A stretch of DNA of 64,000 nucleotides from Paludibacteraceae bacterium (GCA_028694915.1 JAQVJY010000001.1:124001-188000); one strand, 5' to 3'; counted from the stretch's first letter, positions 1 to 8,823 are shown. The notes: generated by a model from the letters alone, not told the origin. Made by a program: numbers and translations.

Positions 1-1
1 C

Positions 2-853
2 CAAAGTTTATTGTACGATTATCGTGGTGAAGTGTGGGCAATAGCACTTTACTTAGGTTCCATTATCTTTTTTAAGATTTTTGCTTCGGCAGCTACCAAC
101 GGTGCTGGTGGAACGGGTGGTATTTTTGCGCCTAGTTTGTTTGTAGGTTGTATCACAGGATTTGTGGTTTCTATTGGGCTCAATTTTATTGGCATCCACA
201 TTCCTAATCAGAACTTTGCTTTTGCTGGCATGGCAGGTCTTATGTCGGGTGTGATGCATGCGCCACTCACAAGTACGTTCTTAATTGCCGAGCTAACTGG
301 TGGTTACGATTTGTTTATGACATTGATGATTACGTCGGTAGTTTCTTATTTGACGATAATTATTTTTGAACCTCATAGCTTGTACGCCATGCGTTTGGCT
401 AAAAAAGGCGAGCTGTTGACCCATCATAAGGACCGCGCAGTGCTGACGCTTCTCAAAATGGACAATGTTATTGAAACCGATTTGGAAGTGGTGCATCCTG
501 AAATGACTTTGGGAGAGTTGGTAAAAGTGATTTCGCGTTCTAACCGTAATGTGTTCCCCGTAGTGAATCAGAAAACGGGTGTGTTGGTGGGCATTTTACC
601 GCTTGATGAGGTTCGTAATATTATGTTCCGTCCTGAATTATATAGCCGTTTTACGGTGCATAAACTGATGATTGCCATTCCTGCCAAAATCAATATAAAC
701 ATGCCGATGGAAAAGGTGATGGATGTATTCGAGGACACGGGTGCTTGGAATTTACCAGTGGTGGACGATCAAGGAAAATACGTTGGTTTTGTCTCCAAAT
801 CTAAAATCTTCAATTCGTACCGACGTGTGTTGGTGCACTTCTCCGAAGAGTAA
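2..853 (+). CDS. ClC-family chloride channel/antiporter, C-terminal part with two CBS domains (5' truncated)
   Basis: The reading frame is open from the first bases of the window, so the start lies outside. About 280 residues remain: the last membrane helices of a ClC protein, including the selectivity-filter-type motif GGIFAPSLFVG and the helix AGMAGLMSGVMHAPL, then a cytoplasmic tail with two CBS repeats (roughly residues 150-205 and 215-275 of the visible part). ClC proteins move chloride, often in exchange for protons, across the inner membrane, and CBS pairs commonly bind adenosine nucleotides to gate them. The TTG at 11 that would give a short ORF is internal to the family and is not a real start. 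Family call firm; channel versus antiporter cannot be decided here because the N-terminal ion-coupling residues are missing. Confidence 0.92.
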   Translation, partial: QSLLYDYRGEVWAIALYLGSIIFFKIFASAATNGAGGTGGIFAPSLFVGCITGFVVSIGLNFIGIHIPNQNFAFAGMAGLMSGVMHAPLTSTFLIAELTGGYDLFMTLMITSVVSYLTIIIFEPHSLYAMRLAKKGELLTHHKDRAVLTLLKMDNVIETDLEVVHPEMTLGELVKVISRSNRNVFPVVNQKTGVLVGILPLDEVRNIMFRPELYSRFTVHKLMIAIPAKININMPMEKVMDVFEDTGAWNLPVVDDQGKYVGFVSKSKIFNSYRRVLVHFSEE

Positions 854-864
854 TTTGTTTCTTT

Positions 865-935
865 CCCCCAAACCCCTAAAGGGGCTTTACGGGCTGCAAT
901 TGATGTTTTTAAGTCCCCTTTAGGGGATTTAGGGG
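865..935. repeat. REP-like imperfect inverted repeat of nested CCCCTAAAGGGG palindromes
   Basis: Two arms of about 25 bases face each other: the left (865-889) reads CCCCCAAACCCCTAAAGGGG and onwards, and the reverse complement of the right arm (910-935) reads CCCCTAAATCCCCTAAAGGGG and onwards. Each arm itself contains the palindrome CCCCTAAAGGGG. The unit lies between the 3' ends of two convergent genes. From memory, similar GGGG/CCCC plus TAAA intergenic units are scattered through many Bacteroidetes genomes and behave as REP/MITE-like repeats; copy number cannot be seen here because only one copy is in the window. Confidence 0.65.
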
Positions 936-974
936 CAGTCTAAATTTCAACTACAAAGAAACTAATATCATTCC

Positions 975-1016
975 AAAAAACAAAGAAGGAACAACTATTA
1001 GTTTGTTCCTTCTTTG
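975..1016 (-). terminator. Intrinsic terminator downstream of rny
   Basis: A 14-bp perfect stem (981-994 with 1003-1016, CAAAGAAGGAACAA and its complement) is followed on the minus strand by six T residues (the A run at 975-980). It sits just past the rny stop. Confidence 0.75.
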
Positions 1017-1049
1017 CGATATAAACGTTGTTACGTTTTATTTGGCTGT

Positions 1050-2603
1050 TTATTTAGCGTAACTTACCGAACGTGTTTCGCGGATAACCGTAATTTTTAC
1101 TTGTCCTGGATAAGTCATTTCGTCTTGAATTTTCTTAGCAATGTCGTACGATAACGTTTCTACTGTTTTGTCGTCCACTTTATCAGCACCAACAATTACG
1201 CGTAATTCGCGACCTGCTTGGATAGCATAAGTTTTGAGTACGCCAGGGTAGGATAGTGCTAAGTTTTCAAGGTCGTTCAAACGTTTGATGTAAGCTTCTA
1301 CAATCTCGCGGCGAGCACCAGGGCGAGCACCAGAAATAGCATCGCATACTTGAACAATCGGTGCTAAAAGCGAAGTCATTTCTACTTCGTCGTGGTGAGC
1401 ACCAATGGCGTTGCAAATATCTGGTTTTTCTTTGTATTTTTCAGCCAAATTCATACCAAGAATAGCGTGTGGCAATTCTGGTTGATCATCAGGCACTTTA
1501 CCAATATCGTGTAGTAAGCCAGCGCGTTTTGCTTTTTGTGGATTTAAACCAAGTTCGGCAGCCATCACAGCGCATAAGTTAGCTGTTTCGCGCGCATGTT
1601 GCAATAAGTTTTGTCCGTACGATGAACGGTATTTCATTTTACCAATCAAGCGAATTAAGTCAGGATGTAAGCCGTGAACGCCAAGGTCGATAGCAGTACG
1701 TTTCCCGATTTCGGCAATTTCTTCTTCTACCTGTTTTTTAGTTTTTGCTACCACTTCCTCAATACGAGCTGGGTGAATACGTCCGTCTACTACCAATTGG
1801 TGTAAAGCCAAACGAGCTATTTCGCGACGCACAGGATCGAAACCTGAAAGTACAATAGCATCTGGAGTATCGTCCACAATAATTTCGACGCCAGTAGCCG
1901 CTTCTAAAGCACGAATGTTACGACCTTCACGACCGATAATGCGTCCTTTTACTTCATCCGATTCAATATTGAATACCGTTACTGAGTTTTCAATAGCCGT
2001 TTCAGTAGCTACACGTTGTATGGTTTGTACAATAATACGTTTTGCCTCTTTGTTGGCAGTCATTTTGGCCTCTTCCATCATTTCGTTCACATAAGCCATG
2101 GCTTCTGTTTTAGCTTCATCCTTGATATTCTCTATCAATTGTGCTTTAGCTTGTTCAGCCGATAAGCCAGAAATGGCCGCTAGTTTTTCGGTAGCTTGGA
2201 AATGCATTTTTTCCAATTCTTGTTTTTTTGCGTCAACTACTACCAATTGTTTGTCCAAATTTTCTTTGATAGCATCCACTTCGTTGCTTTTGCGTTGTAT
2301 TTCGCTTTGGCGTTGATTCAGTGATTGCTCCTTTTGTTGTAATCGCACTTCGTTTTGTTGAGCGCGATTTTCGCTTTGTTGAATCTTTGAATTACGTTCA
2401 GCTACCTCTTTCTCAAATTCAGCCTTCATATTAATGAATTTTTCCTTGGCTTCGAGCAGCTTGTTACGTTTTAAATTTTCAGCATCTTCTTCTGCTTTTT
2501 TTAGGGTGCTACGCACTTTTCCTTTGGTTGCGGTGTGAGTCACAAACCATCCGATTGCGCCACCACCCAAAAGAGCAGCTATGGAGATCATAATTTCAAT
2601 CAT
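1050..2603 (-). CDS. rny: Ribonuclease Y
   Basis: Membrane-anchored endoribonuclease that starts mRNA decay. The 517-residue protein has the standard order: one N-terminal membrane helix (about residues 1-21), a long charged coiled coil (about 25-200), a KH RNA-binding domain with [15 protein letters not shown], and an HD domain with the metal-binding pair seen in [10 protein letters not shown] and GLLHDIGK. Length and domain order match the family. It is the last gene of a minus-strand group behind a coiled-coil protein and zapA, but a hairpin with a T run lies in the 124-base gap before it, so its mRNA level may be set partly by read-through. Confidence 0.96.
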   Translation of the reverse strand: MIEIMISIAALLGGGAIGWFVTHTATKGKVRSTLKKAEEDAENLKRNKLLEAKEKFINMKAEFEKEVAERNSKIQQSENRAQQNEVRLQQKEQSLNQRQSEIQRKSNEVDAIKENLDKQLVVVDAKKQELEKMHFQATEKLAAISGLSAEQAKAQLIENIKDEAKTEAMAYVNEMMEEAKMTANKEAKRIIVQTIQRVATETAIENSVTVFNIESDEVKGRIIGREGRNIRALEAATGVEIIVDDTPDAIVLSGFDPVRREIARLALHQLVVDGRIHPARIEEVVAKTKKQVEEEIAEIGKRTAIDLGVHGLHPDLIRLIGKMKYRSSYGQNLLQHARETANLCAVMAAELGLNPQKAKRAGLLHDIGKVPDDQPELPHAILGMNLAEKYKEKPDICNAIGAHHDEVEMTSLLAPIVQVCDAISGARPGARREIVEAYIKRLNDLENLALSYPGVLKTYAIQAGRELRVIVGADKVDDKTVETLSYDIAKKIQDEMTYPGQVKITVIRETRSVSYAK

Positions 2604-2657
2604 AAAATGTTGTTTTAATGTTCAGTTATAAAATAGAGTTGTCTGTTTGTTATAAAT

Positions 2658-2706
2658 AAAAAATGCACCAAAACACACGGCCTTAATGGTAATGTGTCAT
2701 AGTGCA
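2658..2706 (-). terminator. Hairpin plus T run between zapA and rny (terminator or attenuator)
   Basis: On the minus strand TGCAC pairs with GTGCA (2702-2706 with 2664-2668) and, inside a 4x4 internal loop, ACACA pairs with TGTGT (2693-2697 with 2673-2677); six T residues follow at once (2663-2658). The form is that of an intrinsic terminator interrupted by an internal loop. It lies between two co-directional genes. Confidence 0.5.
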
Positions 2707-2727
2707 AGAACATATAGATAGCTAAAC

Positions 2728-3015
2728 CTATTCTTTTGTCACACGGTCGATTAAATCCGACCACTCTTTCATTTTATCAGCTAATGGTGCCGCATCTGTT
2801 TTGTGGCCCATTCGCTCGCATTCTAATGCTTGATCCATAGCTACCATCGTCAAAATTGTCGGATAGTCAGCCGTGGTGAATGTTTTGTAAAAAAAGTCGA
2901 GTCTTTCGTTTAGTTTTCGGGCTGTTTCACGATATACAAACTCTTCGTCGCGATTAATGGTTAATCGTAAAGAGCGGCCGGCTATGTTGAGTGTGATGGT
3001 TAGTTTCTCGTCCAT
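2728..3015 (-). CDS. zapA: Cell division protein ZapA
   Basis: A 95-residue protein of the usual ZapA length. It opens with the family's beta-hairpin (LTITLNIAGRSLRLTI), followed by the RDEEFVYRETARKLNERL segment and a helical C-terminal half. ZapA binds FtsZ filaments at midcell and bundles them to stabilise the Z-ring. It follows the small coiled-coil gene by 10 bases and precedes rny, a zapA-rny neighbourhood common in Bacteroidales. Family call is good; no catalytic residues are expected. Confidence 0.85.
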   Translation of the reverse strand: MDEKLTITLNIAGRSLRLTINRDEEFVYRETARKLNERLDFFYKTFTTADYPTILTMVAMDQALECERMGHKTDAAPLADKMKEWSDLIDRVTKE

Positions 3016-3025
3016 AACTCGGTTT

Positions 3026-3319
3026 TTATTCGTTAAGCAATTCTAAACAACTATCAATGTCTCGCACTAATCTAGTAATCCTACGATGAGCCGATTTTTT
3101 GTCTTCTTCCGAAAAACCAACCATACGGGCCATCTTAAGAGCTGAATAGCTAGAGCGTAATTCTACAATCTCTTTATGCGCTTCCATCAATTCTTCACGG
3201 GTTCGAGCCAACTCTTCAACTAATTGCTCATTTTTCTTTTCCAGATTTTCGTATCTGAAAATGAGCTGATTAAGTTTGCTCTCGAACTGGTTGATTACGT
3301 GTTGATGTTGATTATTCAT
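3026..3319 (-). CDS. Small coiled-coil protein upstream of zapA (ZapB-like by position and shape)
   Basis: About 97 residues, nearly all predicted alpha-helix with heptad spacing (QFESKLNQLIFRYENLEKK and similar) and no membrane segment. The ATG at 3319 (MNNQHQH) is preferred over the ATG at 3340 because a good minus-strand promoter has its -7 element at 3340-3347, over the upstream ATG. It is the first gene of the zapA group. ZapB is a small coiled coil that works with ZapA; a similar partner role is inferred from position and shape only, since sequence similarity to enterobacterial ZapB is not obvious. Confidence 0.7.
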   Translation of the reverse strand: MNNQHQHVINQFESKLNQLIFRYENLEKKNEQLVEELARTREELMEAHKEIVELRSSYSALKMARMVGFSEEDKKSAHRRITRLVRDIDSCLELLNE

Positions 3320-3339
3320 TGTAGAGTGTAAAATCCTCA

Positions 3340-3370
3340 CAAAGATATAACATTCAATTGATACAGCAAA
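3340..3370 (-). promoter_or_regulatory. Bacteroidetes-type promoter for the coiled-coil/zapA group
   Basis: On the minus strand TTTG (3370-3367), 19 bases, then TATCTTTG (3347-3340). This fits the TTTG / TAnnTTTG consensus exactly. Confidence 0.65.
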
Positions 3371-3458
3371 ATATTTTTTATTTTTATTTTTTTTAGCTAA
3401 TATGAATGTTACATTTCTAAAAAGTGTTATTTTATTTAGAGAAAAATTTCTGTATTTA

Positions 3459-3490
3459 TTTGCGTAATCGGTTTATTAAGGCTATTTTTG
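3459..3490 (+). promoter_or_regulatory. Bacteroidetes-type promoter for the frd/sdh operon
   Basis: TTTG (3459-3462), 20 bases, then TATTTTTG (3483-3490). Transcription would start near 3495, leaving an unusually long leader of about 120 bases before the first ATG at 3617. Confidence 0.65.
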
Positions 3491-3528
3491 TAGCTCATTT
3501 GTCTATGTGATAACTTGTTTCGTATGGA

Positions 3529-3554
3529 TTGTTATATAACACTTTGTATAACAA
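3529..3554. promoter_or_regulatory. Palindromic site in the frd leader (possible operator)
   Basis: A perfect 12-base palindrome TGTTATATAACA (3530-3541) is followed by a second half-site, TATAACAA (3547-3554), which mirrors TTGTTATA at 3529-3536. It lies just downstream of the predicted start of transcription, where a bound repressor could block elongation or initiation. The spacing does not match the classic Rex site, so the binding protein is unknown. Confidence 0.3.
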
Positions 3555-3616
3555 ATGATTGATAGCTGAATTCTAATAATAAAATACTTATAATTATTAA
3601 CTAAAATCTTTAATTT

Positions 3617-4321
3617 ATGACGTGGTTAACGAACTCTTCGATTGGAAGAAAAGTCGTGATGAGCGTAACTGGCGCCGCTTTGGTGTTGTTTTTGCTTTTT
3701 CATGGTGCAATGAATCTTGTGGCTATCATCTCAGAAGAAGGCTACAATATGATTTGTGAATTTTTGGGTGCTAATTGGTATGCAATTGTTGCAACTATGG
3801 GATTGGCATTTCTGATGGTGGTACACATTTTCTATGCCTTTATTTTGTCTATTCAAAATTATCGTGCCCGTGGACGTGAACGTTATGCCGTGAGTGAACG
3901 CCAAGCAGATGTGGAATGGTCATCTAAAAATATGCTTGTATTAGGTCTTATTATTATGGGTTTTTTAGGACTTCATCTTTATAATTTTTGGTACAAAATG
4001 CAATGGGTTGAATTGCAAGTAAATTTGGGTTTGCTTCCTCACGAAGCAGGTGCTGATGCTGCTAACGGTATTAAATATATTAAAGATTTATTTGCTCAAC
4101 CTATTTATGCCGGGCTTTATTTGGTTTGGTTGGGTGCGTTGTGGTTCCATTTAACCCATGGCGTATGGAGTGCACTTCACTCTTTGGGTTTAAATAATGA
4201 AACTTGGATGCCACGTGTTAAAATGATTTCTAACATTGTTTCTACACTTGTAGTTTTGATGTTTGCTGCAGTGGTTGTTTATTATTTTGGATATGCATTG
4301 GGTGCTACCTATGCTTTATAA
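3617..4321 (+). CDS. frdC: Fumarate reductase/succinate dehydrogenase cytochrome b subunit (b558 type)
   Basis: A 234-residue membrane subunit with five hydrophobic helices (around residues 13-33, 55-78, 101-122, 157-180, 203-228) and conserved histidines inside or near them (FHGAMN, VVHIFYAF, GLHLYNFW, WFHLTHGVWSALH) that would hold two b haems. This is the single-subunit type used by Bacteroidetes, Wolinella and Bacillus. It carries electrons between menaquinol and the iron-sulphur subunit. It is first in an operon with the flavoprotein and iron-sulphur genes. In anaerobic Bacteroidales the complex mainly reduces fumarate to succinate; the direction is inferred. Confidence 0.94.
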   Translation: MTWLTNSSIGRKVVMSVTGAALVLFLLFHGAMNLVAIISEEGYNMICEFLGANWYAIVATMGLAFLMVVHIFYAFILSIQNYRARGRERYAVSERQADVEWSSKNMLVLGLIIMGFLGLHLYNFWYKMQWVELQVNLGLLPHEAGADAANGIKYIKDLFAQPIYAGLYLVWLGALWFHLTHGVWSALHSLGLNNETWMPRVKMISNIVSTLVVLMFAAVVVYYFGYALGATYAL

Positions 4322-4347
4322 TGTAAAATTAAAACATTATTATAATT

Positions 4348-6480
4348 ATGGCTAAGAAAAAAGAAGATATGGTTGATACTGCTAAGGCTGTTGCCAACAA
4401 AGTAGTGAAAGCTGTGAAGGACAAAGTGGCACAGGTTGCTAATGACGATGCTACCAAAGAAGCTGTAGAAGCTGTAAAAGAAGCAACTGAAAAGGTGGCT
4501 AAGGCTGTGAAACAAGCTGCTGAAACCATTGCTGATGGTGATTATGTGACTGCTAAAATTCCAGAAGGCCCGTTGGCTGAAAAGTGGAATAATTATAAAG
4601 CACACCAAAAATTAGTGAATCCAGCTAATAAACGTCGTTTGGATGTTATCGTAGTTGGTACAGGTTTGGCTGGCGCTTCGGCTGCCGCTTCATTGGGCGA
4701 GTTAGGATTCAACGTGTTGAATTTCTGTATTCAGGATTCACCACGTCGTGCTCACTCTATTGCTGCTCAAGGTGGTATCAATGCTGCTAAAAACTATCAA
4801 AATGACGGTGACTCTGTTTATCGTTTATTCTATGATACTATCAAAGGTGGTGACTATCGTGCTCGTGAGTCAAACGTGTATCGTTTGGCTGAAGTATCGA
4901 ATAGTATCATCGACCAATGTGTGGCTCAAGGTGTCCCTTTTGCTCGCGAATACGGCGGTTTGCTCGATAATCGTTCGTTTGGTGGTGCGCAAGTTTCGCG
5001 TACATTCTATGCTAAAGGACAAACTGGTCAACAGTTGTTATTAGGTGCTTATTCCGCATTAAGTCGTCAAATACATAAAGGCACTGTAAAAATGTACACA
5101 CGCTACGAAATGCTTGATGTGGTAGTTGTAGAAGGTCGTGCTCGTGGTATCATTGCTCGTAATTTGGTTACTGGTAAAATTGAACGTTTCTTTGCTCACG
5201 CAGTAGTAGTTGGCACAGGTGGTTATGGTAATGCTTTCTTCTTGTCGACCAATGCTATGGCATCAAATGGCTCAGCAGCTGTTCAAATGTATAAAAAAGG
5301 CGCCTATTTTGCTAATCCTTGTTTTGCCCAAATTCACCCAACTTGTATTCCAGTTCACGGCGAATTCCAATCAAAACTTACTTTGATGTCGGAATCGTTG
5401 CGTAACGATGGTCGTATTTGGGTTCCTAAAAAGAAAGAAGATGCAGAAGCTATACGTGCAGGTAAAAAGAAGCCAACCGAAATCCCTGATGAAGATCGTG
5501 ATTTCTATTTGGAACGTCGTTATCCTGCTTTCGGTAACTTGGTACCACGTGACGTAGCTTCACGTGCAGCTAAAGAACGTTGCGATGCGGGCTTCGGTGT
5601 TAATAATACTGGCTTGGCTGTATATCTCGATTTTAAATACGCTATTGAACGTTTAGGTCGCGATGTGGTTGAAGCACGTTATGGTAACCTGTTCCAAATG
5701 TACGAAAAAATTGTGGATGATAATCCATACGAAACTCCAATGATGATTTTCCCAGCTATTCACTATACTATGGGTGGTATTTGGGTGGATTATGAACTCC
5801 AAACATCTATCAAAGGTTTGTATTGTATTGGTGAGGCTAACTTCTCTGATCACGGTGCTAACCGTTTAGGTGCTTCTGCATTGATGCAAGGCTTAGCCGA
5901 TGGTTATTTCGTATTGCCTTACACCATTCAAAATTATTTGGCTGATCAAATTCAGGTTCCTCGTATGAGCACAGAATTGAAAGAGTTTGCTGAGGCTGAA
6001 AAAGCAATCAATGATAAAATTGATAAGTTAATGAGTGTTCAAGGAAAACGTTCTGTAGATAGCATTCACCGTGAGTTAGGTCTCATTATGTGGGATTTCG
6101 TTGGTATGGCACGTTCTGCAGAAGGTTTGCGTACAGCTTTGAAGAAAATTTTGGACGTTAAGAAAACATTCTGGACAGAAGTCTTTATTCCGGGTTCACG
6201 TAACGACTTGAATGTAGAGCTTGAAAAAGCCTTACGTTTAGCCGATTTCCTTGAAATAGGTGAATTGATGGCACGTGATGCTTTGAATCGCGAAGAGTCT
6301 TGTGGCGGTCATTTCCGTGAAGAATATCAAACACCTGAGGGCGAGGCTTTACGTCAAGATGATAAGTTCTCTTATGTTTCATGTTGGAAATTTGAAGGCG
6401 AAGGTCAAGAACCTAAATTGCTCAAAGAAAAACTTGAATATGAATTTGTGGCTCGTCAAACACGTAACTATAAAGCGTAA
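4348..6480 (+). CDS. frdA: Fumarate reductase/succinate dehydrogenase flavoprotein subunit with an unusual N-terminal helical extension
   Basis: Catalytic FAD subunit interconverting fumarate and succinate. The FAD-binding dinucleotide motif [12 protein letters not shown] lies near residue 100, the flavin-linkage region [11 protein letters not shown] near 135, and the catalytic region with HPTCIP, the Arg/His-rich capping domain and the [11 protein letters not shown] segment follow; 710 residues in all. The usual Bacteroidales protein starts a few residues before [10 protein letters not shown]; here that segment begins near residue 71. The preceding 66 or so residues are an Ala/Lys/Val/Glu-rich repeat built on [11 protein letters not shown] units, predicted to be amphipathic helix, and no internal ATG would give the normal start. 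Core call firm; the extension has no known role. Confidence 0.95.
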   Translation: MAKKKEDMVDTAKAVANKVVKAVKDKVAQVANDDATKEAVEAVKEATEKVAKAVKQAAETIADGDYVTAKIPEGPLAEKWNNYKAHQKLVNPANKRRLDVIVVGTGLAGASAAASLGELGFNVLNFCIQDSPRRAHSIAAQGGINAAKNYQNDGDSVYRLFYDTIKGGDYRARESNVYRLAEVSNSIIDQCVAQGVPFAREYGGLLDNRSFGGAQVSRTFYAKGQTGQQLLLGAYSALSRQIHKGTVKMYTRYEMLDVVVVEGRARGIIARNLVTGKIERFFAHAVVVGTGGYGNAFFLSTNAMASNGSAAVQMYKKGAYFANPCFAQIHPTCIPVHGEFQSKLTLMSESLRNDGRIWVPKKKEDAEAIRAGKKKPTEIPDEDRDFYLERRYPAFGNLVPRDVASRAAKERCDAGFGVNNTGLAVYLDFKYAIERLGRDVVEARYGNLFQMYEKIVDDNPYETPMMIFPAIHYTMGGIWVDYELQTSIKGLYCIGEANFSDHGANRLGASALMQGLADGYFVLPYTIQNYLADQIQVPRMSTELKEFAEAEKAINDKIDKLMSVQGKRSVDSIHRELGLIMWDFVGMARSAEGLRTALKKILDVKKTFWTEVFIPGSRNDLNVELEKALRLADFLEIGELMARDALNREESCGGHFREEYQTPEGEALRQDDKFSYVSCWKFEGEGQEPKLLKEKLEYEFVARQTRNYKA

Positions 6481-6486
6481 TAAACA

Positions 6487-7242
6487 ATGGAAAAGACAAT
6501 TAATATAAAAGTAAGAGTATGGCGTCAAGCTGGTCCTAAAGCAAAAGGCGCTTTTGAAACGTATGAATTGAATCATGTGTCAGTTGATAGTTCATTTTTG
6601 GAAATGCTGGATGTATTGAATGAACAACTCATCCATGAACGTAAAGAACCAATCGTATTTGATCACGATTGTCGCGAAGGTATTTGCGGTATGTGTTCAC
6701 TATACATTAATGGACATCCACATGGACCTGATAGCAGTGTAACTACTTGTCAATTACACATGCGTAAATTTAAAGATGGGGAAACTATAACGGTAGAACC
6801 TTGGCGTTCGCACGCATTTCCTGTTATTAAAGATTTAATGGTCGACAGACGTGCTTACGATAAAATTATGCAAGCTGGTGGTTACGTGTCTGTAAATACA
6901 GGTGGCGTACCAGATGCTAATGCTATACCAATCTCAAAACTAAATGCTGATGAAGCAATGGATGCCGCTTCTTGTATTGGTTGTGGTGCTTGTGCTGCTG
7001 CTTGTAAAAATGGTTCTGCTATGTTGTTCGTTGCGGCCAAAGTAAGCCAACTGGCGCTATTGCCACAAGGTCAAGTAGAGGGTGCAGCACGTGCTAAAGC
7101 GATGTTGTCAAAAATGGATGAGTTAGGTTTTGGTAACTGTACTAACACAGGTGCTTGTGCCGCCGAATGTCCTAAAAATATTTCATTAAGCCATATTGCT
7201 CGCTTGAATCGTGAGTATATTTGCGCTAAATTACAAGACTAA
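6487..7242 (+). CDS. frdB: Fumarate reductase/succinate dehydrogenase iron-sulphur subunit
   Basis: A 251-residue electron-transfer subunit. The N-terminal half carries the plant-type [2Fe-2S] ligands ([11 protein letters not shown] and the later TTCQLH), and the C-terminal half the ferredoxin-type motifs [12 protein letters not shown] and [14 protein letters not shown], for the [4Fe-4S] and [3Fe-4S] clusters. It passes electrons between the haem b subunit and FAD. It starts 6 bases after the flavoprotein stop and is followed by a strong terminator, so the operon is three genes. Confidence 0.95.
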   Translation: MEKTINIKVRVWRQAGPKAKGAFETYELNHVSVDSSFLEMLDVLNEQLIHERKEPIVFDHDCREGICGMCSLYINGHPHGPDSSVTTCQLHMRKFKDGETITVEPWRSHAFPVIKDLMVDRRAYDKIMQAGGYVSVNTGGVPDANAIPISKLNADEAMDAASCIGCGACAAACKNGSAMLFVAAKVSQLALLPQGQVEGAARAKAMLSKMDELGFGNCTNTGACAAECPKNISLSHIARLNREYICAKLQD

Positions 7243-7263
7243 TTTAAATTATTATTTCATTTC

Positions 7264-7309
7264 ATAAGAGCATTGTTCTGCTTAATACAAAACAATGCTC
7301 TTATTTTTT
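7264..7309 (+). terminator. Strong intrinsic terminator of the frd operon
   Basis: A 14-bp perfect stem (7264-7277 with 7291-7304, ATAAGAGCATTGTT and complement), a 13-base loop and a T run to 7309. Confidence 0.88.
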
Positions 7310-7322
7310 ATCACAACAATTT

Positions 7323-8075
7323 ATGAAAAAACTTTTTCTAACAACCTTATTGGTGTTTCTTGGTTTATCAGCATTTGCATTACGTGTACAAGATGGTAAA
7401 ACGAATGCCTGGGCTACTTATTACACCACGTCAGGTTATGATCGTTCTGTAAAAAACGGTTGGGTATCAACTTGGCCTCAAACCGATAAAAATGGTGTTT
7501 GTTTTATGCAGTTTAAAAACGATGGCGACTTCTTAACATCGCAACTTTTTGATGTACAAAATAATGCACTTGCAGTAGTAATGGAAATTCAAATGCCTTC
7601 AGGTGGTAACAAAACTGCCACATTGTATGGTTTGAATTCTGATAGTGTAGTGGTTGAAACACTCAATGTCGATTTAAATGGTGCCAATTTTGCTTCGGGT
7701 GAAAACAAATATTTTAGTGAGGCTGCGTTTGTTTTATTAAATAAAAATCGTGACATTCGTCGTGTACGTTTTGAGTATGGTAACGACCCATTTACTTCTA
7801 ATTATTTACGTATGCAATGGTTCGAAATTCGTGATACAGTAGCTTCTGTATCGCCTATTGATATTGTTACCAAAGATGGCGTAGAGATGAGCGTTTTTAA
7901 TCAATTCTTGACGGTAAAAGGCGTTAATGCTGATGCTACAGTACAAATTTACACGGTACTTGGTACAGCGGTTTTGCGTCAACCTTTGGCTGATAATCGC
8001 TTATTTGTAGGTCAATTACCAAAAGGTATTTATGTGGTTCGTGTTGGTAAAGCTGTGAGCAAAATAATGTTCTAA
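7323..8075 (+). CDS. Secreted protein of unknown function with a type IX secretion C-terminal sorting domain
   Basis: A 250-residue protein with a clear Sec signal peptide (MKKLFLTTLLVFLGLSAFA). The middle (about 20-170) looks like a beta-rich domain that I do not recognise. The last 75 residues have the type A sorting-domain pattern: a beta-rich module with VQIYTVLGTAVLRQPL, then LPKGIYVVRVGKAVSKIMF at the end. Such proteins cross the outer membrane through the T9SS and are processed by PorU, which this window also encodes (40013-43798). It starts right after the frd terminator, has its own terminator, and is probably transcribed alone. Sorting-domain call good; function unknown. Confidence 0.8.
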   Translation: MKKLFLTTLLVFLGLSAFALRVQDGKTNAWATYYTTSGYDRSVKNGWVSTWPQTDKNGVCFMQFKNDGDFLTSQLFDVQNNALAVVMEIQMPSGGNKTATLYGLNSDSVVVETLNVDLNGANFASGENKYFSEAAFVLLNKNRDIRRVRFEYGNDPFTSNYLRMQWFEIRDTVASVSPIDIVTKDGVEMSVFNQFLTVKGVNADATVQIYTVLGTAVLRQPLADNRLFVGQLPKGIYVVRVGKAVSKIMF

Positions 8076-8097
8076 TCATAGCTTTTAAAGCTGATAT

Positions 8098-8139
8098 AAA
8101 ATGCCCCGAAATAAATTATTTCGGGGCATTTTTATTTTA
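8098..8139. terminator. Bidirectional terminator between convergent genes
   Basis: A perfect 14-bp inverted repeat ATGCCCCGAAATAA (8101-8114 with 8116-8129) flanked by T-rich sequence on the plus strand and by A residues on the other side. It can end both the cargo gene and the yggS operon. Confidence 0.8.
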
Positions 8140-8150
8140 TGATAAGTTAT

Positions 8151-8813
8151 TTAATAGGTTCGTTCACCAAAAATAGAACTTCCTATGCGTACCATATTGC
8201 TACCAGCCGTTACGGCTATTGTGTAATCGTTACTCATGCCCATGGATAAGGTCTTGAAATAGGGCGCATCAAATGTGTGTTGTATCTCTTTAAATAGATT
8301 GGCAACCAATTCAAATTCTGTGCGATTAGATTCTTCGGTAACTCCATTGGTACCCATGGTCATTAATCCACAAATACGTACAGCAGGGTAGGCTTCCCAA
8401 GATTTATGGCTAAAGAATGTCTTAATTTCTTCGATAGAAAAACCGTGTTTTGTATCTTCTTTTGCCACGTGTACTTCCAATAATAGATGGCTGATGATGT
8501 GTTGATTTTCAGCATAACGATTGATGGCTTCCAATAGCTTGATGGAATCGACACTATGAATTAACGTTGCCAATGGAACCACTTGTTTGACTTTGTTTGT
8601 TTGTAGTGAGCCTATAAAATGCCACTCAATATCTTTGGGTAAACGAGCTTGTTTTTCCACCAATTCTTGAGCACGACTTTCTCCAAAAATGCGTTCGCCC
8701 AAATCGTAAGCGGTTTGAATAGCCTCGACGGGGTGAAACTTTGAAACACAGACTAATTGTACGTCACTAGGTAGTTGTTTACGAATGTGTGCTATGTTTT
8801 GAGCAATTGACAT
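8151..8813 (-). CDS. YggS/PLPBP family pyridoxal phosphate homeostasis protein
   Basis: A 220-residue single-domain alanine-racemase-fold protein. It has the family's PLP-lysine motif near the N-terminus (VQLVCVSKFHP), the FGESRAQELVEK segment, EWHFIGSLQTNK, and the phosphate-binding SMGMSNDYTIAV with GSNMVRIGSSIFGER at the end. Family members bind pyridoxal 5'-phosphate without known enzyme activity and balance free PLP and amino-acid pools. It is the last gene of a three-gene minus-strand operon behind a DUF4494 protein (10-base gap) and a lipoprotein. Confidence 0.93.
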   Translation of the reverse strand: MSIAQNIAHIRKQLPSDVQLVCVSKFHPVEAIQTAYDLGERIFGESRAQELVEKQARLPKDIEWHFIGSLQTNKVKQVVPLATLIHSVDSIKLLEAINRYAENQHIISHLLLEVHVAKEDTKHGFSIEEIKTFFSHKSWEAYPAVRICGLMTMGTNGVTEESNRTEFELVANLFKEIQHTFDAPYFKTLSMGMSNDYTIAVTAGSNMVRIGSSIFGERTY

Positions 8814-8823
8814 TTTACTAAAA

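Noticed and set aside
11..853. TTG at 11 as the start of a short ClC protein
   Set aside because: The frame is open upstream to the window edge, and the protein begins in the middle of the ClC membrane domain.
2604..2727. 6S RNA gene between zapA and rny
   Set aside because: The gap is only 124 bases, shorter than a typical 6S RNA, and the only structure is a terminator-like hairpin.
3529..3554. Canonical Rex operator in the frd leader
   Set aside because: Half-site spacing (TTGTTA to TAACAA, 14 bases) does not match the usual 18-base Rex palindrome.
4309..4608. Minus-strand frames opposite the FrdA extension
   Set aside because: They mirror a low-complexity Ala/Lys coding region, have no promoter, and lie fully inside the frd operon.
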